In this document: piece after piece, positions 5,869-13,964 of the stretch | Layout of the letters: the number at the start of each line of letters is the position of its first letter | Position numbering within the stretch: the first letter of the stretch is position 1 | NCBI GenBank assembly: GCA_016200125.1 | Contig: JACQFK010000054.1 | Coordinates: 1-13,964, forward strand | Source: Planctomycetota bacterium | GTDB lineage: Bacteria; Planctomycetota; MHYJ01; JACPRB01 | Reading direction: 5' to 3' | DNA: 13,964 nucleotides | The notes under the pieces: generated by a model | What the model was told of the DNA's origin: nothing | The model's input: the letters and a program-made list of their open reading frames with translations, nothing else | Database searches by the model: none | Translations under genes and position numbers: made by a program

Positions 5869-7074
5869 TCAGTCGAGCGGGATCCGCTCGAAAACGAAGG
5901 GGTAGACCTTCTCCTCCCGGTCGATCAGCTCCACGGCTTCGAAGGCGGCGACGTCCTTCGCGCGGACGCCCGTCGTCGTGAGTTTGAGCCAGAGCCGGTC
6001 GGATTTAACTTCCTTGTGGTATCCGTTGAAGCCCTGGCGGCGCCCGTCCTTCCTCACCAGGACGAACATCAGATCGTCGCTTCTCGCCATGGCCTGGTCC
6101 GGCTTCACTCCCCGGATGTCGATCCAGAAATAGAGCGAGATGCCGCTGGAGGATTCGCGCAGATCGGTCATCGTCACTTTGTACTCTCCGGCGGCGGCTT
6201 CCTTGGGAAGAACGCCCGCCGGGTTTTCGATCCGGAGCCCGCGCACGTCCTTGGGATGCGTCGTGACCACCTCGCCTCGCAAGCTCAGCTCTTTCGCCTT
6301 CCCGGGAACGACGGAGGGCAGCTGCAGGAGCCTGGAGGTCGACGAGAGGTAGAGTTCGTCGGCGTCCTTGAGACCGCCGACGTACTCCGTTCCGAGGTCG
6401 TCCTTGACCGACTTGATCCTCATCGTCGCCTCCAGGGGCTGTCCCCCGGGCAGGCGGTGGGTCCGGAGGTCCAGCGAGGTCCAGCCGGGTTCCGTCCCTT
6501 TGAAGAGCCAGCGCGTGACGTTTGCGCTCCGGATTTCCAGGAGGAAGGGTCCGGCGGAAACACGGGGATACTCCCGATCAGAATGCTTCCCGATGATGAG
6601 GCGAAGGTCGTCTCCGTCCCCTTCGAAATCGAAACGGAAGCCCTCACGCTCGTGACGGAGCTTCTCCAGGGCCTCCCAGAAGGGGACGCGGTCGAAGGTC
6701 AGGGCGGTCGTTCCGGGGAGATCGACCTTCAGATCGAGAGGAACCGCTGCGGCCGACGCGGCGGCCTCGACCGTGTCGCGGAATCCACGGGGAGGACCCT
6801 GGATCGTCAGGGGCCGGAGATTGGGCCGGTAGCGGCCGACACGGTCGAGCCGCTCCAGTTCCAGGATGACGCCCTTGAGCTGGGCCCGGACCTCCGCGTC
6901 GTCCGTCCGGTTGAGCCGCTCCCGGATCCGCGGCAGGACGCTCTGCCCGAGGTCGACGAGGTCCTTCGCGGCCTTCTGCCGCGCTTCGACTTCGTCGGCG
7001 CCCAGCCGCTCCACGAGCCGGTCGAACTCGTCCTGCTGGGCGAAGAGGATCAGGATCATGGCGGCGCGTTTCAT
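5869..7074 (-). CDS. Exported protein of unknown function, helical N-terminus plus STN-like and beta-rich regions
   Basis: 401 residues from an ATG at 7074, which overlaps the upstream gene's stop (ATGA) and has AGGA 6 bases before it. The N-terminus is a short signal peptide (MKRAAMILILFAQ). Residues about 15-75 are amphipathic helices resembling HEAT-type repeats (ARQKAAKDLVDLGQSVLPRI). Residues about 88-162 follow a strand-helix-strand-helix-strand order (LTIQG, DTVEAAASAAAVPLDL, ALTFDRVPFWEALEKLR, DDLRLIIG), like the small STN domain at the start of secretins. Residues about 165-265 and 290-401 look like two beta-sandwich regions. No catalytic motif is evident. The upstream 370-aa protein has the same order of parts, so the two are probably diverged tandem paralogues. 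Function is unknown. The frame stays open upstream to 7335, but that part overlaps the better-supported neighbour. Confidence 0.85.
   Translation of the reverse strand: MKRAAMILILFAQQDEFDRLVERLGADEVEARQKAAKDLVDLGQSVLPRIRERLNRTDDAEVRAQLKGVILELERLDRVGRYRPNLRPLTIQGPPRGFRDTVEAAASAAAVPLDLKVDLPGTTALTFDRVPFWEALEKLRHEREGFRFDFEGDGDDLRLIIGKHSDREYPRVSAGPFLLEIRSANVTRWLFKGTEPGWTSLDLRTHRLPGGQPLEATMRIKSVKDDLGTEYVGGLKDADELYLSSTSRLLQLPSVVPGKAKELSLRGEVVTTHPKDVRGLRIENPAGVLPKEAAAGEYKVTMTDLRESSSGISLYFWIDIRGVKPDQAMARSDDLMFVLVRKDGRRQGFNGYHKEVKSDRLWLKLTTTGVRAKDVAAFEAVELIDREEKVYPFVFERIPLD
5874..5890. terminator. Possible hairpin terminator between convergent genes
   Basis: A perfect 7-bp stem (CGAGCGG / CCGCTCG) with a 3-base loop lies 27 bases past the last plus-strand stop codon and overlaps the final codons of the minus-strand gene. 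In the plus direction it is followed by AAAACG rather than a T run. In the minus direction there is no T run either. Position at a tail-to-tail junction is the main support; chance self-complementarity in GC-rich coding DNA is the alternative. Confidence 0.3.
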
Positions 7075-8183
7075 TGGATCCTCAGGTCCCTGAACTCGAA
7101 GAAGGCCTTGCGCGCGAAGATCCCCGATCTCACCGGCACGTGGACGGTCTCGGGGATGCGGTCCGCGGACTTGGTGATGGTGAAATGGTAGGTGTGATGG
7201 CCCTGGGAATCGCTTCCGCCTCCCTGCAGCTTCCGGCCGAGGCCGTCCACCAGGGCGATGTCCCCGGAGTCTCCGCCCAATCCGAGTCCTTTCCACTCGG
7301 GATTCCGCGGCTCGATCTCCACCGTGAGAACCCATTCGGGATCGACGTCGTCGAGGGTCACGGTGACGCGCGCCTCCGGGGTCTCGGCGCTCTGTTTCGG
7401 GTTCTTCAGAATTCCGGACAACGTCAGCTTCTCCGAGCCTTCGCAGCTCAGGATCACGGCGTGGCCGCGGACGAGGGAGAGCCGATCGGGCAGTCCCTTG
7501 GAGAGTCGGACGTAGGCCTCGAGCTGCACCTGCAGCGAGCTCAGCGTGTAATACCGGACGGACTCCCGATCCGATCCCTCCTTCGGGGCGGGTGCGCTCT
7601 CCATCCGCTCGCCCCGGCCCCGGAGCAGATGCTGGGCCGGACCCTTGAAATCGACATGGAGGACCTCGGCCGCCCCGCGGATTTCCGCGTCATAGTGCGG
7701 ACTCCGGAATGCCGCCAGGGGCTCATGGTGTTTCTCCGTGAGCATCAGCGAGGCTTCGCTGCGGCGACGCCCGCTCAGGAAGAAGAACCCTTCCAACCCG
7801 GCGGCGCCCAGCGCCTCCCGGAAGGCTTCATGGGAGGTCGCTTCCTTCAGCTCGAGGGAGATCAATTTCTCCGCCTGCTTTCCCGATGCCTTCACGTCCA
7901 GCTTGTCGAGAACCTTGGCGAGCGGCGCGTTGGTGAAAGAGAGGGAGACCGGCTTGGGGTTCCAGACGCTGGGGCGCTCGCGGCGGGCGCGGAGCTCCTC
8001 GCGGACGGACTCCACCCACCAGCGCAGCGCCGGATCGCCGGCGGCGCGGTCCAGCTCCGCCGTCGCCTTGTCTCCCTGATCGCAAAGGGCGCGGAAAACA
8101 GCGGTATGATCTGACTTGGGGTCGAGATAATCCTTGGGATCGGCCTGGAGCGCGGCGAGCAGCAGGAGGGCGCAGGCGCTCAT
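7071..8183 (-). CDS. Exported protein of unknown function, paralogue-like partner of the 401-aa protein
   Basis: 370 residues from an ATG at 8183. The N-terminus MSACALLLLAALQA is a very short signal peptide, followed at once by acidic and polar sequence. Residues about 25-70 are helical. Residues about 76-150 have an STN-like order of elements (VSLSFTNAPLAKVLDKL, then LISLELKEATSHEAFREAL, then GFFFLSG and ASLMLTEK). Residues about 155-260 and 270-370 are beta-rich; the last part contains VTVTLDDVDPEWVLTVEIEP and ends FFEFRDLRIQ. The order matches the downstream 401-aa protein, though sequence identity looks low. The start lies 4 bases after the stop of the 149-aa membrane protein gene, and the stop overlaps the 401-aa start. 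These three therefore look like one transcription unit. The frame extends upstream to 8486, but the signal peptide marks the real start. Function is unknown. Confidence 0.85.
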   Translation of the reverse strand: MSACALLLLAALQADPKDYLDPKSDHTAVFRALCDQGDKATAELDRAAGDPALRWWVESVREELRARRERPSVWNPKPVSLSFTNAPLAKVLDKLDVKASGKQAEKLISLELKEATSHEAFREALGAAGLEGFFFLSGRRRSEASLMLTEKHHEPLAAFRSPHYDAEIRGAAEVLHVDFKGPAQHLLRGRGERMESAPAPKEGSDRESVRYYTLSSLQVQLEAYVRLSKGLPDRLSLVRGHAVILSCEGSEKLTLSGILKNPKQSAETPEARVTVTLDDVDPEWVLTVEIEPRNPEWKGLGLGGDSGDIALVDGLGRKLQGGGSDSQGHHTYHFTITKSADRIPETVHVPVRSGIFARKAFFEFRDLRIQ

Positions 8184-8187
8184 GGAC

Positions 8188-8637
8188 TCATTGTAACCCG
8201 GCGGCACTGGACAGGGTGCGGCGGGCGGATTCCAGCGCGGCATGGTCGTGGCTCCGGTGCAGTCTGCGGCTCCCTCCGCTCCGGAGGACGACGACGAGGT
8301 TCCAGTCCATCGCTTCGCCGTCGCCGGTGTTGGTGTCGATCCGGAATCCCGACAGGTCGTCCGCCGCGACCCGCACCCGGATCCAGGGAAGGGGCCGCGA
8401 GTTCGCGGTGAGGGCCCCGCGGCCCAGCTCGATCCGGGTATGGTTGAAGAGGAAGGCGACTCCGGCGTATCCGAGCGCCAGCGCAAGCGCCATCCAGAAG
8501 AGCACTCCGGGGTGGGGCAGGTCCCGGGCCATCGAAAGGCCCAGGGTCAGCGCGAAGAGCAGGAAGATCGGCGCGGGCAGGCGGGGCCAGGGGAGGCGGA
8601 GCCGGATCTCTTCAGAGGGGCCCGCAGGCGCTTCCAT
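8188..8637 (-). CDS. Small two-span membrane protein of unknown function
   Basis: 149 residues from an ATG at 8637. Two hydrophobic spans, about residues 22-38 and 46-64, are separated by a short ARDLPHPG turn. A soluble domain of about 80 residues follows, reading NHTRIELGRGALTANSRPLPW and then a strand-rich part, ending in a helix (HAALESARRTLSSAAG). That arrangement resembles small bacterial membrane proteins with a PH-like domain after a hydrophobic hairpin, in which a PLPW motif is common. This is recognition by pattern, not a confirmed family. The frame is open upstream to 9687, but that part is a shadow of dppF. The gene follows dppF by 20 bases, without a clear Shine-Dalgarno sequence, and precedes the 370-aa gene by 4 bases. 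It may be read through from the dpp genes. Confidence 0.8.
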   Translation of the reverse strand: MEAPAGPSEEIRLRLPWPRLPAPIFLLFALTLGLSMARDLPHPGVLFWMALALALGYAGVAFLFNHTRIELGRGALTANSRPLPWIRVRVAADDLSGFRIDTNTGDGEAMDWNLVVVLRSGGSRRLHRSHDHAALESARRTLSSAAGLQ

Positions 8638-8657
8638 GCAGACAGTGTACCCCGGGG

Positions 8658-9650
<993 letters not shown>

Positions 9651-9658
9651 AGGTCAAG

Positions 9659-9686
9659 GTAACCCGTAACCGGTAGTCCCTAACCA
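9659..9686 (+). repeat. Degenerate heptad array (GTAACCC type)
   Basis: Four 7-base units run in a row just upstream of dppF: GTAACCC, GTAACCG, GTAGTCC and CTAACCA. The match is good in the first two and weaker in the last two. It lies in the dppD-dppF gap, 9 bases before the dppF start. No function is evident. Confidence is moderate because four short imperfect units could arise by chance. Confidence 0.45.
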
Positions 9687-9723
9687 CTCCATCGTCCCGC
9701 CGACACGGTTCGGGATCCGGTGT

Positions 9724-9748
9724 TTTCGGATTTCGGATTTCGGATTTC
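9724..9748 (+). repeat. Heptad array (TTTCGGA)3 between dppD and dppF
   Basis: Three perfect copies of TTTCGGA at 9724-9744 are followed by a partial fourth. The array sits 12 bases past the dppD stop codon, in the direction of transcription, in a gap that is AT-richer than its surroundings. The same heptad, in the same strand orientation, forms the left edge of the palindromic repeat in gspI. That makes it a dispersed repeat rather than a local slip. There is no inverted arm or G/C hairpin beside this copy. Confidence 0.7.
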
Positions 9749-9759
9749 TTATTTTCATG

Positions 9760-10740
9760 TCAGCTGACCACGTCGCAGGCCACCCAGTGGCCCGGACGCA
9801 GCTCCCGGAGGGCGGGCTCGACGCTTCTGCACTTCTCGACGACCTGGGGGCAGCGGGGATGGAACTTGCATCCCGGCGGGAAATGCAGCGGGTTGGGCAC
9901 GGAGCCCTGGATCACGTTGAGCCGCTCCCCCTTCTTCGTGGCGAGCGAGGGGCGCGACTTGAGGAGCCCGAGCGTGTAGAGATGCAGCGGGTGCGAGAAG
10001 AGCTCCCTCACCGTCGCGAATTCGACGACCTTCGACGCGTACATGACGGCCACATGGTCCGCGAGCTCGGCGACGACGCCCAGGTCGTGGGTGATGATCA
10101 TGATCGACATGCCGAACTCCTTCTGGAGGTCGCGCATGAGATCGAGGATCTGCGCCTGGATGGTGACGTCGAGGGCGGTGGAGGGCTCGTCGGCGATGAG
10201 GAGCTTCGGATTGCAGGCGAGGGCCATGGCGATCATGACGCGCTGCCGCATGCCGCCCGACATCTGGTGCGGGTACTCGTCGATCCGGGTGGACGCCGAG
10301 GGGATGCGGACCTTGTCGAGCATCTTGATCGTGTGCTCGCGCGCCTCGGCCTTGTTCTTCTTCAGGTGGAGCATGACGGCTTCGGCGATCTGGAACCCGA
10401 TGGTGAAGACCGGGTTGAGGGAGGTCATCGGCTCCTGGAAGATCATGGAGATGTCGCGCCCGCGGATGGAGCGCATCCCGGGTTCGGGGAGGGTGGCGAG
10501 GTTCCTGCCGTCGAAGAGGATCTCGCCCTCGACGATGCGGCCGGGGGGCGCGATGAGGCGCATGGCGGAAAGGGCGGTGACGGACTTGCCGCAGCCGGAC
10601 TCGCCGACGACGCCGAGGGTCTTGCCCTTGTAGATGGGGAAGGAGACGCCGTCCACGGCCTTCACGACGCCGTCGTCGGTGAAGAAGTGGGTCCGCAGGT
10701 TGCGGATGTCGATCAGGACGTCGCCGTTCGAAGCTGTCAC
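9760..10740 (-). CDS. dppD: Oligopeptide/dipeptide ABC transporter ATP-binding protein, DppD/OppD type
   Basis: First ATPase of the peptide importer, 326 residues. Motifs seen are Walker A GESGCGKS (46-53), Q-loop MIFQEP (Gln102), signature SGGMRQR (161-167), Walker B LLIADEP (180-186), D-loop STALD, and switch His218 in THDL. The C-terminal domain has [12 protein letters not shown], with cysteines at 291, 297, 304 and 322. This is the same four-cysteine pattern as the partner ATPase, consistent with an iron-sulfur cluster. The start is GTG at 10740, 30 bases after the dppC stop; a weak AGGAT lies further upstream than ideal. The [19 protein letters not shown] stretch near the N-terminus is typical of DppD rather than DppF. 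Together with the two permeases it should form the full inner-membrane complex. Confidence 0.94.
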   Translation of the reverse strand: MTASNGDVLIDIRNLRTHFFTDDGVVKAVDGVSFPIYKGKTLGVVGESGCGKSVTALSAMRLIAPPGRIVEGEILFDGRNLATLPEPGMRSIRGRDISMIFQEPMTSLNPVFTIGFQIAEAVMLHLKKNKAEAREHTIKMLDKVRIPSASTRIDEYPHQMSGGMRQRVMIAMALACNPKLLIADEPSTALDVTIQAQILDLMRDLQKEFGMSIMIITHDLGVVAELADHVAVMYASKVVEFATVRELFSHPLHLYTLGLLKSRPSLATKKGERLNVIQGSVPNPLHFPPGCKFHPRCPQVVEKCRSVEPALRELRPGHWVACDVVS

Positions 10741-10770
10741 CCGGTCCGCTATCCTATCAGGTCTCTGATT

Positions 10771-12531
10771 TCACGTCTTCAGTCTGGGGTCGACCGCGTC
10801 GCGAATGCCGTCGCCCACGAGGTTGTAGCAGGTCACGGCGATGAAGATCGCCGCGCCCGGGATCACGAAGGTCCACCAGTGCTGGAGCTGGGTGCGCCCG
10901 GTATAGAGGATCTGTCCCCAGCTCGTCGCGGGCTCCTGGACGCCGAAGCCGAGGAAGCTGAGGCCGCTCTCGGTGAGCATCGCGCTCGCGATGCCGAAGC
11001 TGGCGGAGACGAGCACCGGGGCGAGGCCGTTCGGGAGGACATGGCGGAACATCGTCCGCCGGTTCGTGGCGCCGAGCGCCAGGGCGGCGACGACGAAATC
11101 CTGGTTCATCAGCCGGAAGAACTCGCCTCGCTGGAGCCGTGCGATCCCCATCCAGCCGAACAGGCCCAGCACCAGCATCACGTAGAAGATGCTCGGCGGG
11201 AGGAAGGCGACGACCGCCAGGATGATGAAGAAGCTGGGGAAGCAGATCATGATCTCGACGACGCGGGAGAGGACGATGTCCACGATGCCACGGTAGTATC
11301 CAGCCAGAGCTCCCAGCACGATGCCGATGCTGATCGCGATGGCCGTCGAGACGAACCCGATGGACAGCGAGATGCGCGATCCCCAGAGCATGCGGGACAG
11401 GAGGTCGCGTCCCATGAAGTCGGTCCCCAGGGGATGGGCGCGGTCCGGAGGCGTGGGGAAGTCCGCCTGTCCCCGCACCTCGGGCACCTCGTCGTAGCGG
11501 TAGCGTACGAGGGGCCACAGGGACGAGGTCATCTCGATCGACTTGTCCTCGGTTCCCTTCTTGTAGGAGACCGACTGGAACTTGACGTCGTGCCCCAGTT
11601 CCCAGAGGACGGCTCCGACGAGGGAGGGTGCGAAGACGATGACCCAGCTGATGAACCAGCGGCGCTCGATGGGCGCGATTCTCTTCAGCCTCAGCCAGGT
11701 GAGCGGCCCGAAGACGGCGAAGGCCAGCAGGGTCACCAGGATGAAGAAGAGGTCCATGCCGCTGAGCGAATCCAGGAGGGGGAAGCGGATCCGGGACACG
11801 AGCAGCGCTTTCTCCGGGTCGAGGACCGTCTTGAGCTCGTCGGAAACGGCCCGAAGCAGGGGCGCCCGGCTTTCCTTGGCGGTGAGGAAGTCGGCGCCGA
11901 CCGCCTCGCGGTAGCGGGCTTCATAGGCCAGCGATCCGGCCGCCGCCGCGGGCTCCAGCTGATCGGCCATCTCGTGAAGCTTGAGGACCACCCCGTTCAG
12001 GGCGGCTTTGAGCAGGCCGTCGTAAAGAGACGGAAGGTCCCGGATGATCCGGGCGACGGCCGCCTCGAGCGGCGGCTTCTCCCCGGGGGTCATCTCGGCC
12101 ATGATCTCCTCGAGCGTCTCGTCGTGGCTGGTCCAACGGCCCCGGATCTCGGGCATCTCGTTGGCGCGCTTCTGGAGCCGGGAGATGACGGGATAGAGCG
12201 CCTTCGCCTCCTCGGCCGATATCCGCCGCAGGAGATCCGCCTCGCTGGCCTTCTTCTCCTGGAACTTCCGTGTCTCCTCCTTGAGCCGGCCGGGAAGTCC
12301 GAGGATCTGGAACATCGCGCCCCGGGTCACCTGGTTGTAGGACTTGCGGTACTCGCCGGGCATCTTCCCGCGGAAGTAGAAGGGGCGGTCGTTGGACAGG
12401 ATCGGCGTCAGCGCGGCGATGACCAGCATGGCGACCGAGACCCACAGCGCCACCCTCGCCGTTCCGTTCTTCCGGAAGGCGTGCATGACGACTTCGCCGT
12501 AGGACTTCCCGTAGACGAACGGCTCACTCAT
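10771..12531 (-). CDS. dppC: Peptide ABC transporter permease, DppC type, with about 300 extra residues
   Basis: Permease subunit of the peptide importer. The core at about residues 366-586 is standard. It includes AHPLGTDFMGRDLLSRMLWGSR at 365-386, then the membrane spans, the ATPase-contacting loop (VVAALALGATNRRTMFRHVLPN at about 480-501), and a C-terminal VGDGIRDAVDPRL. DppC proteins usually have about 300 residues, with the HPLGTD motif near residue 50-60. Here 586 residues are present. After the first span (about 27-46) comes NDRPFYFRG, then about 210 mostly helical charged residues, then two extra spans (about 258-280 and 292-311). Two added spans keep the topology of the core. Similar long permeases occur in Planctomycetota-like genomes, as far as I recall. 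The ATG at 12531 overlaps the dppB stop by 8 bases. Confidence 0.92.
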   Translation of the reverse strand: MSEPFVYGKSYGEVVMHAFRKNGTARVALWVSVAMLVIAALTPILSNDRPFYFRGKMPGEYRKSYNQVTRGAMFQILGLPGRLKEETRKFQEKKASEADLLRRISAEEAKALYPVISRLQKRANEMPEIRGRWTSHDETLEEIMAEMTPGEKPPLEAAVARIIRDLPSLYDGLLKAALNGVVLKLHEMADQLEPAAAAGSLAYEARYREAVGADFLTAKESRAPLLRAVSDELKTVLDPEKALLVSRIRFPLLDSLSGMDLFFILVTLLAFAVFGPLTWLRLKRIAPIERRWFISWVIVFAPSLVGAVLWELGHDVKFQSVSYKKGTEDKSIEMTSSLWPLVRYRYDEVPEVRGQADFPTPPDRAHPLGTDFMGRDLLSRMLWGSRISLSIGFVSTAIAISIGIVLGALAGYYRGIVDIVLSRVVEIMICFPSFFIILAVVAFLPPSIFYVMLVLGLFGWMGIARLQRGEFFRLMNQDFVVAALALGATNRRTMFRHVLPNGLAPVLVSASFGIASAMLTESGLSFLGFGVQEPATSWGQILYTGRTQLQHWWTFVIPGAAIFIAVTCYNLVGDGIRDAVDPRLKT

Positions 12532-13513
12532 AGCTGATCGTGGGATTCACCAGGACATACAGGAGGTCGGAGATCAGGATGCCCAGCAGGGTGAGCAGGG
12601 CGCTCACGGTTTCGATGCCCATCAGCATGTGATAGTCGCGCTCCAGCACCGATTCGAAGAACAGCTGGCCCATCCCGGGGATGCTGAACAGGTACTCGAT
12701 GATCACGCTGCCGGCCAGGAGGAAGGGCAGGAGGCTTCCGAAGAGCGTGATGACCGGAATCAGCGCGTTCCGCGTGGCGTGGCGGAGAATGACCACGCGC
12801 TCCGACAGCCCCTTGGCCCTCGCGGTGCGGACGAAATCCTGGCGGATCTGCTCCAGGAGGGAGCTGCGCATCTGGCGCGACAGGAAGGCGAAGCCCGCAT
12901 AGGTCTCGCACACGACGGGGAGCGTCAGGTGCCGGGTCCACTCGAGAAGCCAGGTTCCGAATCCGACTTCGGCGATGGTCTTCGGATAGTAGGAGGTTGT
13001 TGGAAACGCCTTGCCGGTCATGTAGGCGATCATCAGGGTGCCGACCCAGAAGGAGGGGAGGGAATACAGGATGAAGGGAACGATGGTCGTGAGGCGGTCC
13101 CAGATCGTGAACTGCTTGGCGGCGCCGATGATGCCCACGGGGATCGCGATCGTGTAGATGAGCGCGAACGCGATCAGATTCAGGATGATCGTGATCCACA
13201 TCCGCTCGAAGATCACTTTAGAGACGCTTTCGCGGGGCGGGAGGAAGGAACGGCCCAGGTCGAAGCGGACGAGGTCCCAGAGCCAGTAGCCGTACTGGGT
13301 CATGAGGGGCTTGTCCAGGTGGCGCTCCTTGCGCCACTGCTCCATGGATTTCTTGTTGGTCTCGGTCGCCTGGATGTTCCCGCCGGCCGCCTGGGCGCGC
13401 ATGACCTGGGCGGGGTCTCCCGGGGCCAGCTTCATCACGAGGAACGTGATGAGCGTGATCCCCAGGAGGGTGACCGGGATCAGCAGCAGCCGTTTGAGGA
13501 GATAGACGCGCAC
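12524..13513 (-). CDS. dppB: Peptide ABC transporter permease, DppB type
   Basis: Permease partner of DppC, 329 residues, close to the usual length. The N-terminal span at about 9-28 (LLLIPVTLLGITLITFLVM) is followed by KLAPGDPA, a signature of the DppB/OppB family. Further spans lie at about 106-130, 140-165, 250-275 and 301-322. The ATPase-contacting loop is DFVRTARAKGLSERVVILRH at 226-245, with the conserved Gly235, followed by NALIPVITLFG. The LFSIPGMGQLFFESV stretch near 275-289 is also typical. The start is GTG at 13513, 16 bases after the dppA-like stop, with only a weak Shine-Dalgarno sequence. The end overlaps dppC by 8 bases, so the pair is probably translationally coupled. Confidence 0.95.
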   Translation of the reverse strand: MRVYLLKRLLLIPVTLLGITLITFLVMKLAPGDPAQVMRAQAAGGNIQATETNKKSMEQWRKERHLDKPLMTQYGYWLWDLVRFDLGRSFLPPRESVSKVIFERMWITIILNLIAFALIYTIAIPVGIIGAAKQFTIWDRLTTIVPFILYSLPSFWVGTLMIAYMTGKAFPTTSYYPKTIAEVGFGTWLLEWTRHLTLPVVCETYAGFAFLSRQMRSSLLEQIRQDFVRTARAKGLSERVVILRHATRNALIPVITLFGSLLPFLLAGSVIIEYLFSIPGMGQLFFESVLERDYHMLMGIETVSALLTLLGILISDLLYVLVNPTISYE

Positions 13514-13529
13514 CTGTCGTTAGCCGTCG

Positions 13530-13964
13530 CTAGTCTCCCAGGTACCACTCGTTCACGCTGTGTCCGGGACGGGGGACCCAGAACTTCACGCCGCGCCACT
13601 TCTTGTTGTAGGCGCGATGCTCGGCCGCCATGTACATCCAGTTGTAGGGCTGGTCCTCGAAGAGGATCTGCTGAATGCGGAACTCCATCTCGTGGCGCTT
13701 CTTCGCGTCGAGCTCCCGGCGGACCTTGCCCAGGAGTTCGTCGACCTCCTTGTTGGTGTAGGCGACGTGGTTGGAGCCGTTCTCGCCGATCTGCGACGAG
13801 TGCCAGATCTGGAAGCAGTCCTGGTGGCTGGGCGGGCTGGACATGGCCCAGCCCAGGAGGCAGGCCTGGAAGTCGCCCTTCTCGATCTTGTCGAGGAAGG
13901 CCGTCCACTCCAGCTTTCGGATCTCCATCTTGATGCCCAGCTTCTTCAGGTTCGCCTGCATCTG
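13530..13964 (-). CDS. dppA: Peptide-binding protein, SBP family 5 (C-terminal part only)
   Basis: C-terminal 144 residues of an extracytoplasmic solute-binding protein of family 5 (DppA/OppA type), which captures peptides for the permease encoded next to it. The frame is open to the window edge, so the N-terminal three quarters, including any signal peptide, is outside. Visible family features are the MQANLKKLGIKMEIRKLEW segment, the DFQACLLGW strand, a short region with SSPPSHQDCFQIWHSS, the NKEVDELLGKVRREL helix and the QILFEDQPYNWMY strand. It ends with HSVNEWYLGD. The Met at 13961 is internal, not a start. The stop is 16 bases before dppB, giving the classic binding protein-permease-permease-ATPase-ATPase order. 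Ligand cannot be told from this fragment, so dppA is a placement-based symbol. Confidence 0.88.
   Translation of the reverse strand, partial: QMQANLKKLGIKMEIRKLEWTAFLDKIEKGDFQACLLGWAMSSPPSHQDCFQIWHSSQIGENGSNHVAYTNKEVDELLGKVRRELDAKKRHEMEFRIQQILFEDQPYNWMYMAAEHRAYNKKWRGVKFWVPRPGHSVNEWYLGD

Noticed and set aside
4461..5981. 506-codon open frame on the plus strand overlapping the 447-aa gene
   Set aside because: Product is Arg/Gly/Ala-rich; the other frame has a signal peptide, a strong ribosome-binding site and similarity to its neighbour.
7075..7335. Upstream extension of the 401-aa gene
   Set aside because: It would overlap the end of the 370-aa gene by 265 bases, whereas the ATG at 7074 has a ribosome-binding site, a signal peptide and a 4-base overlap.
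6016..8114. Long plus-strand frames opposite the 401- and 370-aa genes
   Set aside because: Starts inside coding sequence, no ribosome-binding sites, and biased composition; the minus-strand proteins have signal peptides and matching architectures.
9757..12537. 926-codon open frame on the plus strand, antisense to dppD and dppC
   Set aside because: Its product is rich in Gly, Glu, Arg, Asp and His with no domain, while the opposite strand encodes clear ABC ATPase and permease motifs. Long antisense frames are expected in GC-rich codons.

Overview
This is high-GC bacterial chromosomal DNA with tightly packed genes and no RNA genes, phage, insertion sequence or CRISPR array that I can see. The window is split into two convergent gene blocks. 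Secreted proteins with very short signal peptides, a greatly enlarged DppC-type permease, and dispersed heptad and palindromic repeats recall uncultured Planctomycetota-like lineages. That assignment is an impression from protein style, not a test.

Plus strand, 1-5847. The block opens inside gspF and continues with gspG, gspH, gspI and gspJ, the inner-membrane platform protein, major pseudopilin and minor pseudopilins of a type II secretion system. These genes overlap or sit within about 10 nt of each other, so they are almost certainly one operon. No gspK, gspL or gspM follows. Instead there are two exported proteins of unknown function (353 and 447 aa) that share an N-terminal domain. The 447-aa protein also carries a duplicated helical module. 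A GC-rich palindromic repeat has entered the 5' end of gspI in frame, lengthening only the leader that prepilin peptidase removes.

Minus strand, 13964-5869. In transcription order this block holds the 3' end of a peptide-binding protein gene (dppA-like), then dppB, dppC, dppD and dppF, a complete set of membrane and ATPase components for an oligopeptide/dipeptide ABC importer. DppC carries about 300 extra residues, including two extra predicted membrane spans, ahead of its permease core. The dppD-dppF gap (109 bp) contains two short heptad repeat arrays, one of which matches the heptads in the gspI repeat. Only 20 nt past dppF begins a three-gene cluster: a small two-span membrane protein (149 aa), then two exported proteins (370 and 401 aa) with matching architecture. 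Each of those has a helical N-terminus, an STN-like (secretin N-terminal-like) alpha/beta segment and C-terminal beta-rich regions.

The two blocks meet tail to tail with 21 bp between stop codons; a perfect 7-bp hairpin lies just inside the end of the minus-strand gene. The pseudopilus genes build a secretion machine for folded proteins and the Dpp genes import peptides. A link between them, or to the unknown exported proteins, is only suggested by proximity. No gap exceeds about 110 bp.
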